Source of the DNA: an uncultured Clostridia bacterium
Lineage (GTDB): Bacteria; Bacillota; Clostridia; Christensenellales; Aristaeellaceae
Assembly: GCA_937906775.1 (NCBI GenBank)
Contig: CALCUD010000151.1
Span: forward strand, 1 to 19,072
Direction: 5' to 3'
Length of the DNA stretch: 19,072 bases
The first letter of the stretch is position 1, and every line of letters starts with the position of its first letter. Below the pieces are notes generated by a model. It worked only from the letters and a program-made list of their open reading frames with translations. It was not told the origin of the DNA and did no database searches. Positions 7,450-13,988 of this stretch are shown in pieces. The position numbers and the translations under genes were made by a program.

Positions 7450-7758
7450 TCACAGCTTCATTTCGATTTCGACACCAGCAGGAAGATCAAGCTTCATCAT
7501 GGCGTCCACCGTCTTGGGGTTGGGATTGTTGATGTCGATCAACCGCTTATGAGTGCGGCGTTCGAACTGCTCGCGGCTGTCCTTGTACTTGTGAACAGCG
7601 CGAAGAATGGTGACGATTTCCCTTTCCGTCGGGAGCGGGATGGGGCCGGAGACACGGGCACCGGTACGCTTAGCGGTTTCAACGATCCGCTCGGCGCTCT
7701 GATCGATCAGTTTGTGCTCGTAGCTCTTCAGCTTGATACGGATTTTCTGGTTGGCCAT
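7450..7758 (-). CDS. rpsJ: 30S ribosomal protein S10 / NusE (uS10)
   Basis: A 102-residue S10 of standard length. It begins MANQKIRIKLKSYEHKLID and contains SGPIPLPTEREIVTILR and the rRNA-binding loop residues HKYKDSREQFERRTHKRLIDI. S10 works in the 30S head and also, as NusE, with NusB and NusG in transcription antitermination. It is the first gene of the long ribosomal operon. The ATG at 7756-7758 is preceded by a strong GAGGAGGT site, 7 nt away, at the end of a 162-nt leader that starts at the promoter at 7927-7955. Confidence 0.98.
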   Translation of the reverse strand: MANQKIRIKLKSYEHKLIDQSAERIVETAKRTGARVSGPIPLPTEREIVTILRAVHKYKDSREQFERRTHKRLIDINNPNPKTVDAMMKLDLPAGVEIEMKL

Positions 7759-7797
7759 ACCTTTTACCTCCTCAATTCGTTCTCGTTTACGCTTCGG

Positions 7798-7900
7798 GGA
7801 CCCACTGCAGGTGCAGATCCTCCGGCGTTTTCGAGTCCGTCGCCCGATTAGCGGGCTGGTCCGTGATAATTACCCGTCTGGCCGGACGGCAACTTACCAC
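7798..7900 (-). promoter_or_regulatory. Structured 5' leader of the S10 operon (candidate autoregulatory RNA)
   Basis: The leader between the predicted start near 7920 and rpsJ folds on paper into two adjacent elements. The first (7863-7900) pairs GUGGUAA with UUAUCAC (7 bp, one G-U), has a symmetrical 4x4 internal loop, then CCGUC/GACGG capped by a 6-nt loop. The second is closed by GGACC (7858-7862) with GGUCC (7798-7802) and contains the hairpin GCCCG/CGGGC (7842-7856) and the short palindrome at 7805-7816. No U-run follows any of them, so it does not look like an attenuator. In E. coli the S10 leader is the L4 target; an equivalent role here is inference. Confidence 0.5.
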
Positions 7901-7926
7901 TTCATCCCTAAACAGACAACAGGGCT

Positions 7927-7955
7927 ATTATACACATCCTCCATTTTCTTTTCAA
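7927..7955 (-). promoter_or_regulatory. Main promoter of the S10-spc operon
   Basis: On the minus strand TTGAAA (7950-7955) and a perfect TATAAT (7927-7932) are separated by exactly 17 bp, a near-consensus housekeeping sigma promoter. Transcription should begin near 7920, giving a leader of about 162 nt before rpsJ. The sequence just upstream of the -35 box is a block of phased A-tracts. Confidence 0.85.
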
Positions 7956-7959
7956 GAGG

Positions 7960-7996
7960 TTTTTTTAACTTTTTTCACTTTTTTTTGAGTTTTTTT
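7960..7996 (-). promoter_or_regulatory. Phased A-tracts / UP-element-like DNA upstream of the S10 promoter
   Basis: On the minus strand four A-tracts of 7, 8, 6 and 7 bases occupy 7990-7996, 7979-7986, 7970-7975 and 7960-7966, each separated by three non-A-tract bases. Their centres are about 10 bp apart, matching the helical repeat, so the DNA should be bent. The block ends 4 bp before the -35 box, where the RNA polymerase alpha C-terminal domains contact UP elements. Confidence 0.7.
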
Positions 7997-8096
7997 CAGC
8001 CCCGGATATCCTTCAAACCCGCATAACTTCGCACATTCCGTTTTTCAGAAGCATACACGCTTTCACGTGTGTCCATATGCAACGTGTTTTTACGTA

Positions 8097-8124
8097 ATTA
8101 TCAGGATTCTGTTCCGTATTTCAA
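8097..8124 (-). promoter_or_regulatory. Possible second, upstream promoter for the S10 operon
   Basis: TTGAAA (8119-8124) and GATAAT (8097-8102) lie 16 bp apart on the minus strand, each matching five of six consensus bases. It faces rpsJ, 170 bp upstream of the main promoter and downstream of the ABC-F terminator. The match could be chance in an AT-richer gap. Confidence 0.35.
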
Positions 8125-8210
8125 GTGTCCGGATCACTGCAAACCCCATGCTTTACAACGCTTTCCCGTATTGAATTTCTAACACTCCTTCTAGCGTATC
8201 CATCTGTATC

Positions 8211-8239
8211 GTCAGAAAAGCTCCCCCTTCCGGGGGAGC
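8211..8239 (-). terminator. Intrinsic terminator of the ten-gene rpiB-to-abcF operon
   Basis: An uninterrupted 8-bp G/C-rich stem pairs 8220-8227 with 8232-8239. Read on the minus strand it is capped by GGAA, a GNRA-type tetraloop, and followed by UUUUCUG. It begins 3 nt after the ABC-F stop codon. The U-run is short, but the stem is very stable. It separates the upstream operon from the S10 promoter region. Confidence 0.8.
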
Positions 8240-8242
8240 GGA

Positions 8243-10141
8243 TCATTCTTCCAGGTCCATCAGTTCTTCATACAGCGCGTCGATCTGATCCTTCAGTTTC
8301 CGGTATTCCAGATTCATCCGCGCCGCCGCTTCAGGATCTTTCCAGGTATCCGGCAGCGCCAGTTCGGTCTCCATCGAAGCCGCCAGCTGCTCTGTTTCGG
8401 TAATACGTTTTTCAATCTCCGCCGTGCGGAGTTTCCGTTCCCGGATCTTTTTTTCCTCTTCTCTGCTTTTTCGCTTCTCTTTTTCAATGGCGGTCCTGGT
8501 CATCTGCGGACGGTCGCCGTCCGGTTCCTGAGCCCGGTTGATCTTTTCGAAGTACGCGTCATAATCTCCGAGGTATTCTTTCAGGACTCCTCCGTCCAGA
8601 ACGCAGACCTTCTCGGCGAAACGGTTGATGAAGTATCGGTCATGGCTGATAGCGATGATGGTCCCCGGAAAATCCGCCAGCGCGTTTTCCAGAACTTCAC
8701 GGCTGTCCATATCCAGATGGTTCGTCGGTTCGTCCAGCAGCAGAACATTGTCCTTATTCAGCATCAGCTCTGTCAGAGCGACTCTTCCCTTTTCGCCGCC
8801 GCTCAGCGTGCTGACCGGCATGAATACATCGTCGCCGGAAAAGAGGAACAGACCCAGCGCGCCCCGGATCTCGTACTGTTCCATCCGCGGGAAGCGGTCC
8901 CAGACCTCGTCCAGTACGGTTTTCTGTTCATGAAGTCCCGCCTGGTGCTGATCATAATATCCAAGGTCGACGCCGGTCCCCCAGCGGATCGTTCCGGCGT
9001 CCGGCTTCAGTTCGCCGCAGAGGCACTTGATCAGCGTGGATTTGCCGGTCCCGTTATCGCCGATCAGCGCGATCCGGTCTCCAGCACGCACATGCATCTT
9101 CAGCCCGTCAAACAGGATCCTGTCTCCGAATCCCTTTTTCAGATTTTCGACCGTCAGCACGTCCTCTCCGGTGCGCCGCCTGGTTTCAAAGCGAAAACGG
9201 ATCGCGCTTTCCTCCGCGGGTTTATCGAGCCGTTCCATCTTTTCGAGCCGCTTTTCCCGGCTTTCCGCAAGACGGATGCTTTTCTCCCTGTTGAAACGGC
9301 GATACATCGCGATGATCGCCTCCTGACGGGCAATCTCCTTCTGCTGTGATTCCCAGGCCTTCATCCGGATTTCATAGACCGCTGTCCGTTTTTCCAGATA
9401 TTCGGAATAATTGCCTGTATAGGTCTCGACGGTCCCCATCAGAAGTTCCGCGATCCGTCCACAGACATGATCCATAAAATAACGGTCATGACTGATCACC
9501 AGAACGGCGCCTCTGTAATTGTTCAGATAATCCTCCAGCCACGCGATGCTCTTCAGATCCAGGTGGTTCGTCGGCTCGTCCAGGAGCAGAAGATCCGGCT
9601 CTGAAAGCAGCATTCTTCCGAGGCACAGGCGCGTTCTCTCCCCGCCGGAAAGAAGCGACGTTTTCATATCCTGGTGATCTCTGAGATCCAGTCCCGCCAG
9701 AACTCCCTGAACCGTGGACCGCCATCCGTATCCGTTTCCCCGTTCAAACGCCCGGGTCATCTGATCGTATTTTTCTCCAAGGCGCCGGATCTCCTCGGCA
9801 TTATCCGCATGCTCCGCCATTTCCTGTTCGGTTTCCCGGAGTTCCTCTTCAAGACGGACAATGGGGTCAAAAACGCTTTCCAGCGTCCGCAGCACAGTGT
9901 CCTCGCCGTTCAGCTGTCCCTGCTGGGCAAGATATCCCAGTCGCAGGCCTTTCTGGATACTGACCGTCCCGGCGTCCGGAGATTCCAGACCGGCAATGAT
10001 CTTCATCAGCGTGCTTTTCCCGCTGCCGTTGACGCCGACCATTCCCATCTTCTCACCGTCCTGAAGCGTAAACGAAACCTCCTTCAGCACCTCATTCGTA
10101 CCGAAGCTTTTGCGGATTCCCTGAAGAGACAGAATGATCAT
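8243..10141 (-). CDS. ABC-F family ATPase (YdiF-like translation factor)
   Basis: A 632-residue soluble protein with two ABC ATPase domains and no membrane segments. Domain 1 has Walker A GVNGSGKS (36-43), signature LSGGE (164-168) and Walker B ending LLDEPTNHLD (186-195). Domain 2 has GDNGTGKS (361-368), LSGGE (446-450) and LLDEPTNHLD (468-477). Between them lies a charged helical linker (about 245-320), the segment that in ABC-F proteins reaches the ribosomal P-site region. A highly charged coiled-coil tail covers about 545-632. The family acts on stalled ribosomes or protects against ribosome-targeting antibiotics; which applies here cannot be read from sequence. It is the last gene of its operon, 16 nt after the CPBP gene, with a modest GGGAG site. 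Confidence 0.92.
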   Translation of the reverse strand: MIILSLQGIRKSFGTNEVLKEVSFTLQDGEKMGMVGVNGSGKSTLMKIIAGLESPDAGTVSIQKGLRLGYLAQQGQLNGEDTVLRTLESVFDPIVRLEEELRETEQEMAEHADNAEEIRRLGEKYDQMTRAFERGNGYGWRSTVQGVLAGLDLRDHQDMKTSLLSGGERTRLCLGRMLLSEPDLLLLDEPTNHLDLKSIAWLEDYLNNYRGAVLVISHDRYFMDHVCGRIAELLMGTVETYTGNYSEYLEKRTAVYEIRMKAWESQQKEIARQEAIIAMYRRFNREKSIRLAESREKRLEKMERLDKPAEESAIRFRFETRRRTGEDVLTVENLKKGFGDRILFDGLKMHVRAGDRIALIGDNGTGKSTLIKCLCGELKPDAGTIRWGTGVDLGYYDQHQAGLHEQKTVLDEVWDRFPRMEQYEIRGALGLFLFSGDDVFMPVSTLSGGEKGRVALTELMLNKDNVLLLDEPTNHLDMDSREVLENALADFPGTIIAISHDRYFINRFAEKVCVLDGGVLKEYLGDYDAYFEKINRAQEPDGDRPQMTRTAIEKEKRKSREEEKKIRERKLRTAEIEKRITETEQLAASMETELALPDTWKDPEAAARMNLEYRKLKDQIDALYEELMDLEE

Positions 10142-10157
10142 GGTGAAAAACTCCCGA

Positions 10158-10601
10158 TTACTGCAGACAGCTCAGCGCCAGCGCGCAGAGATTGTAACAA
10201 AAGTGAAATAGGATCCCGGGACCCGCATTTCCGCTCTTTTCCCGAAGGAACCATGCGCAGATGCCGAAAAGCAGATAGGCAGGCGCGCCCGTCAGGGATC
10301 TGTGGCAAACAACAAACAGAACGGTCGTCACGATCCCTGCGATCCATATTCCCGTTTTTTTTCGAAGGCAGCCGTAAAGAATACCGCGGAACACCAGCTC
10401 TTCAACGACCGGCGAAAGGATCAGCAGCATCAGGACCGTCAGGATCCAGTCCGTTGCCGTCTGCGGCAGGGCGATCCCGGCCGGACGTTTCCAGCCGGTC
10501 AGCGAAACCCAGCCGGCCGTGATCCATCCGTTCAGGAATTGCAGCAGGAATCCTCCGCCCGCCGCAGCAGCGTAAAATCCGGTCTCCCGTTTACGGTTCA
10601 T
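10158..10601 (-). CDS. Short CPBP-family (Abi/CAAX-type) intramembrane protein
   Basis: A 147-residue membrane protein starting MNRKRETG. It keeps all three CPBP motifs: EExxxR at 67-72 (EELVFR), FxxxH at 96-100 (FVVCH) and HxxxN at 133-137 (HFCYN). About four hydrophobic segments are visible (near 8-24, 51-66, 85-100 and 105-118), fewer than the usual six to eight, because the protein is short at the N-terminus. The family includes CAAX-type endopeptidases and bacteriocin self-immunity proteins; no substrate is suggested here. The chosen ATG at 10599-10601 overlaps the previous stop by four bases (ATGA) and has a GAGGG site. A longer open frame upstream only shadows the preceding gene. Confidence 0.85.
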   Translation of the reverse strand: MNRKRETGFYAAAAGGGFLLQFLNGWITAGWVSLTGWKRPAGIALPQTATDWILTVLMLLILSPVVEELVFRGILYGCLRKKTGIWIAGIVTTVLFVVCHRSLTGAPAYLLFGICAWFLREKSGNAGPGILFHFCYNLCALALSCLQ

Positions 10602-11407
10602 AGCGCTTCCCTCAGGGTATAGACCTTGCCGACCTGATCTCTCAGCGCCACCTGAAGCTGGACATCCGTTCCCTCCCGGATTCCGGCGCGGTTCAGCGCA
10701 TCCGCGGAAACCTGACGTGCAAGCTCCGGCGTGTTGTTTTCCCCGCTCAGGTGTCCCAGGATCACGCACCCCGTTCCCGCGTTGATCAGCCTGATCAGCG
10801 CTTCGGAGCAGGCTTCGTTGCTCAGGTGTCCCCGGTTTCCCAGGATCCGCTGTTTCAGGAAAGCCGAATAGCGGGGATTGGCGCGAAGCATATCCGGATC
10901 ATGGTTACTTTCCAGCAAAACCAGCGAGCTTCCGGAGATCCGGTCCATCACTCCTCCGGAAAAATAGCCGAGATCGGTCGCTGTGGAAACGCTCAGTTTC
11001 CCTCCGTAAAGCCGGTATCCGACCGGATCCGCGGCGTCATGCGGGATGGAAAAAGGGCTGACGCCGATATCGCCGAGCCAGAAATCCTCCCCGGCCCGGA
11101 TCTCGCGCCGGAGATCGGCCCGGACCTCTCCGACTTTGGAATCCATAGCCCGCCAGGTATCGGTCGTCGCATATACAGGGATCTGATATCTTCTGGTCAG
11201 GATTCCCGCGCCTGAAATATGGTCGCTGTGTTCATGGGTGATCAGGACGCCGCTGATCGTATCCGGCTCAACACCGATAAGCCGGAGCGCTTCCGTCATT
11301 GTGCGCCCCGGCTTGCCTGCGTCGATCAGCAGTCTCGTATTCCCATACTGACAGAACAAAGCGTTTCCGCTTGATCCCGAGTACAGCGGACAAAAATACA
11401 TCTCCAT
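10598..11407 (-). CDS. YycJ/WalJ-like metallo-beta-lactamase-fold hydrolase
   Basis: A 269-residue MBL-fold enzyme. From the selected ATG the opening MEMYFCPLYSGSSGN aligns position for position with the start of B. subtilis YycJ as I recall it. Metal ligands are visible: HEHSDH at 58-63, His123 (PHDA), Asp145 (TATDLG), His169 and His219 (GHLSGENN). YycJ-type proteins are single-domain exonuclease-like enzymes linked in Bacillus and Listeria relatives to the WalRK cell-wall regulon and to DNA repair or replication coordination. No walRK is present here. The frame could also start at a TTG at 11432-11434, 4 nt after licD, but that lacks a ribosome binding site. It overlaps the CPBP gene by 4 nt. 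Confidence 0.88.
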   Translation of the reverse strand: MEMYFCPLYSGSSGNALFCQYGNTRLLIDAGKPGRTMTEALRLIGVEPDTISGVLITHEHSDHISGAGILTRRYQIPVYATTDTWRAMDSKVGEVRADLRREIRAGEDFWLGDIGVSPFSIPHDAADPVGYRLYGGKLSVSTATDLGYFSGGVMDRISGSSLVLLESNHDPDMLRANPRYSAFLKQRILGNRGHLSNEACSEALIRLINAGTGCVILGHLSGENNTPELARQVSADALNRAGIREGTDVQLQVALRDQVGKVYTLREAL

Positions 11408-11438
11408 TCCAGACGCGTTATCCCTTCCGTTCAATTGA

Positions 11439-12182
11439 TCACAGATCCAGATGTTTTGCGACCCGTTCGTTTTCAGGAGGCGGAGTCATGTAGTCCGGTC
11501 CGAAAAGCGTGGTGAGGACCTCCTCATAGCGTTCGGGTATCAGACATTGCAGGTCTTCGAAAGGCGCCTTGATTTTCTTTTCGAACTGTTCCGGATGCCA
11601 CACGTGCGTCATCAGTTCAAAAGCGCCGTTGCTCATGTGCAGATCGTTCCCCGTTTTTGTACCGGTGGAAACTTTCTCATACCGTTTTGCCTTCCAGGCA
11701 TAGCTGAAGGGCAGACCCATCAGACGCGTCGCGCGCAGAAGGATCCTGTTCTTCAGTCCGAACCGGGTATAGTCCACATTTTTCTTCATCATTCCCTGCA
11801 AAAGGTGCAGATGCAGCAGTCTTGCCTTCCGCCGGATCCCCTCCGGGGGCAGCGGATCCAGGATAAAGAAATCCGTAAATGCGGCGGCCTTTTCGGGGTC
11901 ACGGTTCATGACGCGGGGCGTCCACGTGTCCAGATAAGTCAGTTCAAAGCGGTCGTCGCATTCCAGCGGATATACTTCACGGAAGCGGGTGAACTCGCCC
12001 CGCGTCATCAGCAGATCCACGTCGTCGTCCCACGGGATAAAGCCCTGATGCCGGACGCTTCCCAGCAGGGTCCCGCACATCAGATTGTATTCGATTCCGT
12101 GTCTCTCGCAGACCGCAACGATATCGCGGAGCTGGCACAAAAGCTCCTCATGTATTTCATCCAGCGTCAGTTCCCTGCTCAT
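11439..12182 (-). CDS. LicD-family phosphotransferase (cell-surface glycan modification)
   Basis: A 247-residue LicD-family protein. The nucleotidyltransferase-like core is clear: CGTLLGSVRHQGFIPWDDDVDLL at about 36-58 holds the GTLLG turn and the acidic DDDVD metal site, and FTDFFILDPLP follows at 102-112. Family members move phosphocholine or other phospho-alcohol groups onto teichoic acids, capsules or other surface glycans. The acceptor here is unknown. There is no signal peptide, fitting a cytoplasmic enzyme acting on lipid-linked precursors. The ATG at 12180-12182 overlaps the transketolase C-half stop by four bases (ATGA). The open frame extends 52 codons upstream but those read through that gene. 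Confidence 0.88.
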   Translation of the reverse strand: MSRELTLDEIHEELLCQLRDIVAVCERHGIEYNLMCGTLLGSVRHQGFIPWDDDVDLLMTRGEFTRFREVYPLECDDRFELTYLDTWTPRVMNRDPEKAAAFTDFFILDPLPPEGIRRKARLLHLHLLQGMMKKNVDYTRFGLKNRILLRATRLMGLPFSYAWKAKRYEKVSTGTKTGNDLHMSNGAFELMTHVWHPEQFEKKIKAPFEDLQCLIPERYEEVLTTLFGPDYMTPPPENERVAKHLDL

Positions 12183-13099
12183 TTTATCAGTTCCGTCACC
12201 TTGGCGATGACAGCCTCCCTGTCCATATGGTAATAGTGCCTCAGATACTGCTGATCTCCGACGACGGAGGTATAGGTATCCGGCAGGCCCATCCGGTGAA
12301 CGCGGCAGTTGATCCCGCTCTCTGCGATGATCTCGCACACGGCGCTCCCGAAACCGCCGACGATGCTGTGTTCCTCCACCGTAATAATATCCCGGAACCG
12401 CTCCGCCGTTTCAAGTATTTTTTCCCGGTCAATGGGTTTAATGCAGGGGAAGCTGATGACTTCCGCCCGGATATCCCTTTCCGCCAGTTCCTCCGCAGCG
12501 GCCTTGACCTCCGTCAGGATCCCGCCGGCACTGAGCAGCGCGATATCCGTTCCCTCCCGGAGCGTAATAGCTTTCGGGAATACCCAGGGCGCCTCCGGCA
12601 GACGATGCGCCAGGGGTTCATTTCCGCGGCCGAGCCGGAGATATCCGGTCCCCTCCTGGCGAAGCATCACGGGAACCACCGCTTCCGTTTCAACAGGATC
12701 CCCGGGCGCATAGCAGGTAACGCCCGGCAGCGCGCGCATGATCGCAAGATCCTCCGTGGCGTGGTGGCTCATCCCCAGACTTCCGTAGACAAATCCTCCG
12801 CCCACGCAGACGATCTTGACATTCGCGTTGTGATACGCGCAGTCGTTCCGGATCTGTTCCAGCGGACGGAGCGTCGGAAAATTCCCGATGGAATACACAA
12901 GCACCGTCCGGCCCGTGGAGGCCAGGCCGGCGGCCATTCCGACCATGCCCTGCTCCGCGATGCCGGCGTTGATGATCCGGTCCGGGAAACGGTCCCAGAT
13001 CGGACGGAGTACGCCGAATCCGAGGTCCCCCGTAATCAGAACGATCCGGTCATTCTGTTCCATTTCTTTTGTTAGCGCTCTGACAAACGCGTCTCTCAC
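12179..13099 (-). CDS. Transketolase, C-terminal half (pyrimidine-binding and C domains)
   Basis: A 306-residue subunit corresponding to the C-terminal half of transketolase. It has the catalytic glutamate of the GIAEQ motif (Glu49) that activates thiamine diphosphate, GSLGMSHHATEDLA at 106-119, and the terminal domain with VEEHSIVGGFGSAV. It should pair with the adjacent N-half to move two-carbon ketol units between sugar phosphates or related substrates. The start is a GTG at 13097-13099 with a GGAGG site 10 nt upstream, overlapping the N-half stop as GTGA, so equal production by coupling is likely. Related split enzymes also occur in sugar-biosynthesis clusters, so a special product is possible. 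Confidence 0.88.
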   Translation of the reverse strand: MRDAFVRALTKEMEQNDRIVLITGDLGFGVLRPIWDRFPDRIINAGIAEQGMVGMAAGLASTGRTVLVYSIGNFPTLRPLEQIRNDCAYHNANVKIVCVGGGFVYGSLGMSHHATEDLAIMRALPGVTCYAPGDPVETEAVVPVMLRQEGTGYLRLGRGNEPLAHRLPEAPWVFPKAITLREGTDIALLSAGGILTEVKAAAEELAERDIRAEVISFPCIKPIDREKILETAERFRDIITVEEHSIVGGFGSAVCEIIAESGINCRVHRMGLPDTYTSVVGDQQYLRHYYHMDREAVIAKVTELIK

Positions 13100-13971
13100 G
13101 GTCTTTGCGCCTCCAATTCCTTCAGTGCAGCCTCGTATTCTTCTCCCTGCGGCGTCCGGTAATGCCACAGGATGTCATTTTCCATAAAGGAAACGCCTTT
13201 GCCCTTTACGGTATGCGCCAGAATGACGCTGGGTTTTCCGGATCCGGCGTTCTGTTTCGCCCAGCCGAACGCTTCTTTCAAACGGCCGGTATCATGGCCG
13301 TCAACACTGAGCGCGTTCCACCCGAAATCCAGCCATTTGCTTTCAAACGGTTCCAGCCGGAGCGTTTCCTCAACAGTTGCCAGGGATTGCATATGATTGT
13401 AATCCACCACGGCGATCAAACGGTCCAGACGGTACTGAGCCGCCTGAAGCGCCGCTTCCCATACCGATCCTTCGTCACATTCGCCGTCGCCGAGAATGAC
13501 ATAGACACGCCAGTCCGCGCCGTCCATCTTCGCTCCGAGCGCCATTCCGGTCCCGATCGCCAGTCCGTGACCCAGCGCGCCGGTGGAGATTTCGACCCCG
13601 GGAACGCCTTTATGACTGACATGACCGCTCAGAATGGAGCCGTTCGCGTAATGCGTTTTCAGCTGTTCCACAGGAAAAAAACCGGTTTCAGCCAAAGCGG
13701 CATAAACAGAGCTGCCCGCATGACCCTTGCTCAGGATCAGGCGGTCCCTGTCCGGCTTTTTCGGATCATCCGGATCCACATTCAAAACGGAACTGTACAA
13801 AACCGCTACGATCTCGGCCACGCTGAACACGCTTCCGATGTGACTGCCCCGGGACAGATGGCTCATTTCCAGCCCGTTCCGCCGGATCAGCCACGCAAGA
13901 ACCTTCGGATCCCGGACATCGGGCTTTTTGTCTCCGAAGCTTCTGTGGACCAGCGCTTCATAATTCTCCAT
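13096..13971 (-). CDS. Transketolase, N-terminal half (diphosphate-binding domain)
   Basis: A 291-residue subunit equal to the N-terminal half of transketolase. It shows SKGH (81-84), STGALGHG (129-136), the thiamine-diphosphate/metal motif GDGE (161-164) ending at Asn192, and HTVKGKGVSFMEN (253-265). The ATG at 13969-13971 (MENYEALVHR) has a GGGGAAGAG site. A 37-codon upstream extension overlaps the sugar transferase gene and is rejected as the start. It is followed without gap by the C-half. Split transketolases are well known in bacteria and archaea. Location between a sugar transferase and LicD suggests, but does not prove, a role in surface-sugar supply. Confidence 0.9.
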   Translation of the reverse strand: MENYEALVHRSFGDKKPDVRDPKVLAWLIRRNGLEMSHLSRGSHIGSVFSVAEIVAVLYSSVLNVDPDDPKKPDRDRLILSKGHAGSSVYAALAETGFFPVEQLKTHYANGSILSGHVSHKGVPGVEISTGALGHGLAIGTGMALGAKMDGADWRVYVILGDGECDEGSVWEAALQAAQYRLDRLIAVVDYNHMQSLATVEETLRLEPFESKWLDFGWNALSVDGHDTGRLKEAFGWAKQNAGSGKPSVILAHTVKGKGVSFMENDILWHYRTPQGEEYEAALKELEAQRP

Positions 13972-13988
13972 GTGATTCTCTTCCCCGT

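Noticed and set aside
7798..7900. Leader hairpins as a riboswitch or T-box
   Set aside because: No T-box sequence, specifier loop or known ligand-binding core could be recognised, and the downstream genes are ribosomal.
8059..8074. A parS-like sequence, with TTTCACGTG matching one half of the ParB site
   Set aside because: By eye only about 10 of 16 positions match the parS consensus and the second half is not conserved, while real parS sites are near-perfect palindromes. It might be a relic, but it cannot be supported as a ParB site.
8051..8080. Imperfect hairpin in the S10 intergenic gap as a terminator
   Set aside because: The outer stem needs a six-base bulge, and no U-run follows on the minus strand, so it is not an intrinsic terminator.
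10602..10769. N-terminal extension of the CPBP gene
   Set aside because: The extension reads through the yycJ-like gene in another frame, has no hydrophobic character, and a well-placed ATG with a GAGGG site exists at 10601.
12183..12338. 52-codon extension of the LicD gene
   Set aside because: It lies inside the transketolase C-half gene; the ATGA overlap at 12179-12182 is the more economical start and LicD homology begins there.
13100..13168. Longer start for the transketolase C-half
   Set aside because: The residues before the GTG at 13099 overlap the end of the N-half and do not resemble transketolase; a GGAGG site sits at the right distance for the GTG.
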